From Luteipulveratus mongoliensis (GTDB lineage: Bacteria > Actinomycetota > Actinomycetes > Actinomycetales > Dermatophilaceae), in assembly GCF_001190945.1 (NCBI RefSeq), contig NZ_CP011112.1, positions 1,364,001 through 1,428,000 on the forward strand: 64,000 nucleotides of DNA, given 5' to 3'. Under the pieces are notes generated by a model. It was not told where the DNA came from and did not search any database. It was given only the letters and a program-made list of their open reading frames with translations. Of the stretch, positions 60,374-64,000 are shown piece by piece. How positions within the stretch are numbered: position 1 is the stretch's first letter; each line of letters opens with the position of its first letter. The position numbers and the translations under genes were made by a program.

Positions 60374-60874
60374 ATGCGCGTTCCCGTACGCCGAGCAGCA
60401 CAGATGGGTGCAGCCGTCACGGCTGCTGGACTCGCGGTCTTTGGACTCGCACCGTCCGCCTCCGCAGTCACCAAGCTGACCCAGGCGCAGGCGGCCTCGT
60501 TGCTGTCTGCAGCCGGGGTGACGCACTCTTCCAGCGGCGGATGCACCAACCGCAACAACGCCTCATGCACGTCGTACGAGCAGATCAACCAGACCACGGT
60601 GGACGGCGTCAAGACGCTCAAGCGGGCCAGCGGCTGCGCGATCAACATCACCGGCGGCACCGAGACCGGCCACGCATCGGGCACGTACAGCCACTGGAAC
60701 GGCTACAAGGTCGACATCACCAAGTACGCGTGCGTGGGCAGCTACATCAAGAACACCTTCACTTACATCGGTCTCCGCGGAGACGGCTACCCGCAGTGGA
60801 AGGCGGCCTCGGGCAACCTCTACTGCGACGAGGGCAACCACTGGGACATCACCTACTTCACCAGCGGCGGCTGA
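60374..60874 (+). CDS. Small secreted protein, M15-peptidase-like
   Basis: The 166-aa product has a signal peptide (MGAAVTAAGLAVFGLAPSAS, cut after ASA). The mature part has SHWNGYKVDI and NHWDITYF, reminiscent of the His-Asp and His metal motifs of M15-type D,D- or L,D-peptidases (H-x6-D and a second HW), and four Cys. An AGGAG site precedes the GTG/ATG pair at 60371/60374. A wall-peptide hydrolase is possible; certainty is low. Confidence 0.6.
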   Translation: MRVPVRRAAQMGAAVTAAGLAVFGLAPSASAVTKLTQAQAASLLSAAGVTHSSSGGCTNRNNASCTSYEQINQTTVDGVKTLKRASGCAINITGGTETGHASGTYSHWNGYKVDITKYACVGSYIKNTFTYIGLRGDGYPQWKAASGNLYCDEGNHWDITYFTSGG

Positions 60875-60887
60875 CCGGTCGGCTACG

Positions 60888-60969
60888 ACTACCCCGCCGA
60901 TCTATCCACTACCCCTCGTGAAGTAGCCGGTCACTTCACGAGGGGTAGTGGCCGTTTCGGCGGGGTAGT
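60888..60969. repeat. Nested double palindrome
   Basis: Outer arms ACTACCCCGCCGA (60888-60900) and its complement (60957-60969) enclose an inner 19-bp perfect hairpin (60906-60924 with 60933-60951, loop AGCCGGTC). It follows the secreted-protein gene by 13 bases and precedes the SARP gene. It can serve as a terminator. Confidence 0.85.
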
Positions 60970-61084
60970 GGGCGAGGGCAGGGGAATCCGTCGCTCGTTG
61001 ATCGCCGCTCGTTCACCGTGGGCGGCTAGGTTCCATCTCATCGGCGTGGGCCGATGCTCTGGGGTCACGAGCGGAGTCAGGGTG

Positions 61085-63991
61085 ATGCGGATCAGGGTGC
61101 TCGGGCCGGTCGAAGTGCTCGAAGGTGGGGACTGGCACCGGGTCGGTGGAGCCAAGTGCAGGGCGGTCCTGGCCGCGCTGGTCGCACAGGCGCCCGCTTC
61201 CGTATCGATCGACACTCTCATCGACGAGGTGTGGGGCCAGTCGCCACCCAAGACTGCATCGACGCAGATCCACGGCTACGTCCTACGACTGCGCCGCCTG
61301 CTCGACGACACGTGCGGCAAGGTGCTGGTGACGGCGCCACCCGGCTATCGGCTGGAAGTCGAGCCGGAGGAGGTCGACGCCCAGGCCGCGAGCGCGGGCC
61401 TTGCCGACGGGGCGAGCCTCCTGCAGGCCGGAGCGCCCGACGAAGCGGCGACCGTGCTGACCCAAGCGCTCGCACTCTGGCGCGGAGAGCCGTACGCCGA
61501 CGTCGACTCGAGTGTGCTCGTCCAGCCACGTGTCGAGCGGCTGCGCGAGCTGCGGATCTCGCTGGTGGAGACCCGTTTCGAGGCCGAGATCGACGCCGGG
61601 CGGCACGCCGAGGTGATCGGTGAGGTCCGCGACCACATCGGTGCGCATCCGCTGCGCGAGCAGCCGTGGCAACAGCTGATGCTCGCGCTGCACCGCAGCG
61701 GTCGGCAGGCGGATGCGCTCCAGGAGTACCAGCGTCTGAGGCGGCTGCTGATCGACGAGCTCGGTGTCGAGCCGTGCGCCTCAGTGCAGCAGCTGCACGA
61801 GCAGATCCTCGCGGGTGAGGTGGAAGACCATGCCGTCGCTTCGCCCGTGCGGGTCGCCGCGCTCACGGCGGTCTGCCAGCTGCCGGCCGACGTCGCCGAT
61901 TTCACAGGGAGGCACGAGGAGTTTCGTACGGTCGTCGACCTGACGACCGCCTCTGACCCGGCTCAGCCGCCGAGCGTCGTGGTGGTGCACGGCGCGCCCG
62001 GTATGGGCAAGTCGACGCTGGCGTTGCGGGCCGCGCGACATCTGGCTGATGCGGATGTCTTCCCGGACGGGCAGCTGTACCTCGACCTCGCCGGGACCTC
62101 CGACCCGCCACGCGGGGCCCCGGCCCTGCTCGCCGAGATCCTCGGCTCACTCGGCGTCATCGGCCGCGCCCTGCCCGACGAGTCCGCGTCCCGATCCTCC
62201 TTGCTGCGCTCCATCCTGGCCGAACGTCGCATCCTCGTCGTGCTCGACGACGCGGCCTCGGCCGAGCAGGTACGACCGCTCCTGCCGCCCAACGGTGGCA
62301 GCGCACTGATCGTGACCAGCCGCAGGCTGCTGACCGGGATCCCGGGAGCGCGCCACGTCCAGCTCGACCCGCTCGACGCGACATCGGCGTACGAGCTCCT
62401 CGGCCGGATCGTCGGGCCCGAGCGGGTGGCTCGGGAGGAGGAGACCGCGCACGACATCAGTCGCGCGTGCGGCTACCTGCCGCTGTCGATCCGGATCGCC
62501 GGCGGCAAGCTGCTCGGTCGGCCGGGCTGGTCCCTCGCGGTGCTGCGCTCGAGGCTCGCGGACGAGTCGCGGCGGCTCAGCGAGCTGCGGCTGGGAGACC
62601 TCGATGTGCGATCCAGCGTGGACCTGTCGCTGCGGTTGCTGCCCGACGACGCGCGACGGGCGTTCGGGTTGCTGGGTCTGCTCGGGCCGTGTGACGTGCC
62701 GGGTTGGGTCGTCGCGCCGCTGCTCGACCGCGACGAGGCCGACGACATGCTCGACGCCCTCGTCGATGCCAACCTCGTGTCGCTCGCCTCGACCGATGCG
62801 CACGGTCAGCCGCGCTACCGGCTGCACGACCTGCTCCGCGTACGCGCCGTGGAGTCGTGCGATGACCTCGACCTCTCGGAGCGGCGGGCTGCCGTCGAAC
62901 GTGTCGTAGCGACCTGGCTGCACCTGGTCGAAGAGGCGCAACGGCGGCTGCCGCCGAGCCCGCTCGACCCGCCTCGGGGCAACGCCCCTCGTCGGCCGCT
63001 TCCCGAGCCGGTGGTGGCGGTGCAGGTCGCGGATCCGTTCTCCTGGCTCGACGCCGAGCGAGGCACGTTGCTCGCGATGGTGCAGCTCGCGGCTGACTGG
63101 GGTCTGGTCGAGCTGTGCTGGGAGCTCGCGGCCGGGATGTCGGCCTACTTCGACGACCGAGCGCTGCTGGATGAGTGGCGACGCAACCACGAGACCGCGC
63201 TCGATTCGGCCACCGAGGACCGTCTCGGTCAGGCCGTGCTGCTGCGCGGCCTGGCGCAGATCCACCTCTACCGCTCCGAGCTCGATGAGGCGGCGCAGCT
63301 GTCCGAGCGCTCCCTGGCACTCTTCCGCGGACTCGGTCACCGCCGTGGCCAAGCCATGGCGCTGACCGGCCTGGTCTCCTCGCACCGGCTGACGGGGCGG
63401 TTCAGCACGGCGTTCGACCTGATCAAGCAGGCTCTTGAGCAGGTCGAAGATCTGGACGACCGGGCGTTCGAGGCGCACCTGCGGTGCTCGGCCGGGATGA
63501 TCCGCGTCGCCCAGGGGCGGCTGCCCGATGCGCGCCGGTGGTTCCGGCAGTCGCTGGCAATGGCGAGAGAAGAGAGCGACGTCCACCGCGAGGCCGTTGT
63601 CCTGCGCGAGCTCAGTGAGCTGCAGCACCGGTCCGGTGAGTCGGCCGAGGCGTTGACGGGGCTCCGCGACGCGACCGCGATTCTGGCCGAGCTGCAGGAC
63701 GAGCGCTGCCTGGCGTTCACTCTCACTCGGCGCGCGCAGATCCACTCTGAGCTCGGCTGCCCGGAGGAGGCGTGCGCTGACCTCTCCCAGGCGGCCGCGA
63801 CCTTCCGCCGCAACGGCACGTGGGCGGACGAGGCGAGCTGCTACCACGCGATGGCCCAGCTCGAGGTCGCGCGCGGCGACGTCATCACGGCCCGGGAGCA
63901 CCTACGTCGGTCGACCGAGCTGTGGCGCGCGACCGGTCACACAGAAGAAGCCGAGGCCTCGGCCTCGGCGCTGCAACAGCTCACCGCGTGA
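61085..63991 (+). CDS. BTAD/SARP-family regulator with NB-ARC and TPR domains (AfsR-like)
   Basis: The 968-aa protein has an OmpR-type winged helix (MRIRVLGPVEVLEGGDWHRV to IHGYVLRLRRLL), a BTAD domain (about residues 95-250, ending RLLIDELGVEPCASVQQLHE), an NB-ARC ATPase with P-loop VVVHGAPGMGKST and Walker B ILVVLDDAASAEQV, and C-terminal TPR repeats. AfsR-type regulators activate secondary metabolism genes. No biosynthetic genes are next to it in the window, so its targets may be elsewhere, possibly including the RiPP cluster. ATG 61085 starts at the conserved strand. Confidence 0.93.
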   Translation: MRIRVLGPVEVLEGGDWHRVGGAKCRAVLAALVAQAPASVSIDTLIDEVWGQSPPKTASTQIHGYVLRLRRLLDDTCGKVLVTAPPGYRLEVEPEEVDAQAASAGLADGASLLQAGAPDEAATVLTQALALWRGEPYADVDSSVLVQPRVERLRELRISLVETRFEAEIDAGRHAEVIGEVRDHIGAHPLREQPWQQLMLALHRSGRQADALQEYQRLRRLLIDELGVEPCASVQQLHEQILAGEVEDHAVASPVRVAALTAVCQLPADVADFTGRHEEFRTVVDLTTASDPAQPPSVVVVHGAPGMGKSTLALRAARHLADADVFPDGQLYLDLAGTSDPPRGAPALLAEILGSLGVIGRALPDESASRSSLLRSILAERRILVVLDDAASAEQVRPLLPPNGGSALIVTSRRLLTGIPGARHVQLDPLDATSAYELLGRIVGPERVAREEETAHDISRACGYLPLSIRIAGGKLLGRPGWSLAVLRSRLADESRRLSELRLGDLDVRSSVDLSLRLLPDDARRAFGLLGLLGPCDVPGWVVAPLLDRDEADDMLDALVDANLVSLASTDAHGQPRYRLHDLLRVRAVESCDDLDLSERRAAVERVVATWLHLVEEAQRRLPPSPLDPPRGNAPRRPLPEPVVAVQVADPFSWLDAERGTLLAMVQLAADWGLVELCWELAAGMSAYFDDRALLDEWRRNHETALDSATEDRLGQAVLLRGLAQIHLYRSELDEAAQLSERSLALFRGLGHRRGQAMALTGLVSSHRLTGRFSTAFDLIKQALEQVEDLDDRAFEAHLRCSAGMIRVAQGRLPDARRWFRQSLAMAREESDVHREAVVLRELSELQHRSGESAEALTGLRDATAILAELQDERCLAFTLTRRAQIHSELGCPEEACADLSQAAATFRRNGTWADEASCYHAMAQLEVARGDVITAREHLRRSTELWRATGHTEEAEASASALQQLTA

Positions 63992-64000
63992 CCGGTGGGT

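Noticed and set aside
1..64000. CRISPR arrays, insertion sequences, prophage, attachment sites at the tRNA genes
   Set aside because: No regularly spaced direct repeats, no transposase or integrase frame and no duplicated tRNA 3' ends were seen.

Overview
The window is high-GC chromosomal DNA from a Gram-positive actinobacterium. The evidence is a DUF3073 protein, two LLM-type flavin/F420-dependent oxidoreductases, a mycothiol-dependent isomerase-family protein, a BTAD/SARP regulator, Zur-controlled zinc-free ribosomal proteins, many GTG starts and ATGA/GTGA gene overlaps. I cannot name a genus from sequence alone. Coding density is high; no gap without a gene exceeds about 300 bases, and I see no CRISPR array, prophage or insertion sequence.

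1-14.5 kb is mostly housekeeping: a GNAT fragment cut by the window edge, an SCP-like protein, an LLM oxidoreductase, a membrane-anchored repeat protein, a frameshifted carboxymuconolactone-decarboxylase-like gene, purF-purM, DUF3073, an operon of ABC exporter, VOC protein, flavoprotein and patatin, a TetR/oxidoreductase divergent pair, and purC.

14.5-34.7 kb is the highlight, a RiPP cluster of the azole-forming (TOMM) class. A LuxR-type AAA regulator is divergent from an operon encoding a fused E1-like/YcaO cyclodehydratase, a SagB-like FMN dehydrogenase, an HlyD-like adaptor and two NHLM-type ABC transporters, the first with a C39 peptidase domain. A separate gene at 30160-30525 encodes a 121-aa precursor with a nitrile-hydratase-like (NHLP) leader ending in GG and the core DFYCCPCCCCT. 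Two P450s, a SAM methyltransferase and a small membrane protein flank it; a three-gene operon of FAD amine oxidase-like protein, Rieske oxygenase and alpha/beta hydrolase follows and may supply more tailoring. The predicted product is a short linear polythiazole, modified, cut at GG and exported.

34.7-44.6 kb holds YigZ, a secreted phosphodiester glycosidase-like protein, a neutral-ceramidase homologue and two paralogous secreted SGNH hydrolases. The last three share an upstream motif with fixed spacing. Between the SGNH paralogues lies a Zur-type locus (L31B, S14, L33, L32, CobW-like protein) with two Zur boxes. A tyrosine phosphatase and tRNA-Phe, tRNA-Asp and tRNA-Glu follow.

44.7-64 kb contains a cupin, a PHP-domain protein, an LLM oxidoreductase under a perfect 16-bp operator-like palindrome, an MFS transporter, a DUF305 lipoprotein, a secreted LVIVD protein, a regulator with two TetR domains beside a decayed acyl-CoA-ligase fragment, a pair of SPFH proteins, a deacetylase-like lipoprotein, a small secreted protein and a large SARP/NB-ARC/TPR regulator. 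Two families of dispersed palindromic repeats run through the window; one supplies stop codons and even coding sequence to neighbouring genes.
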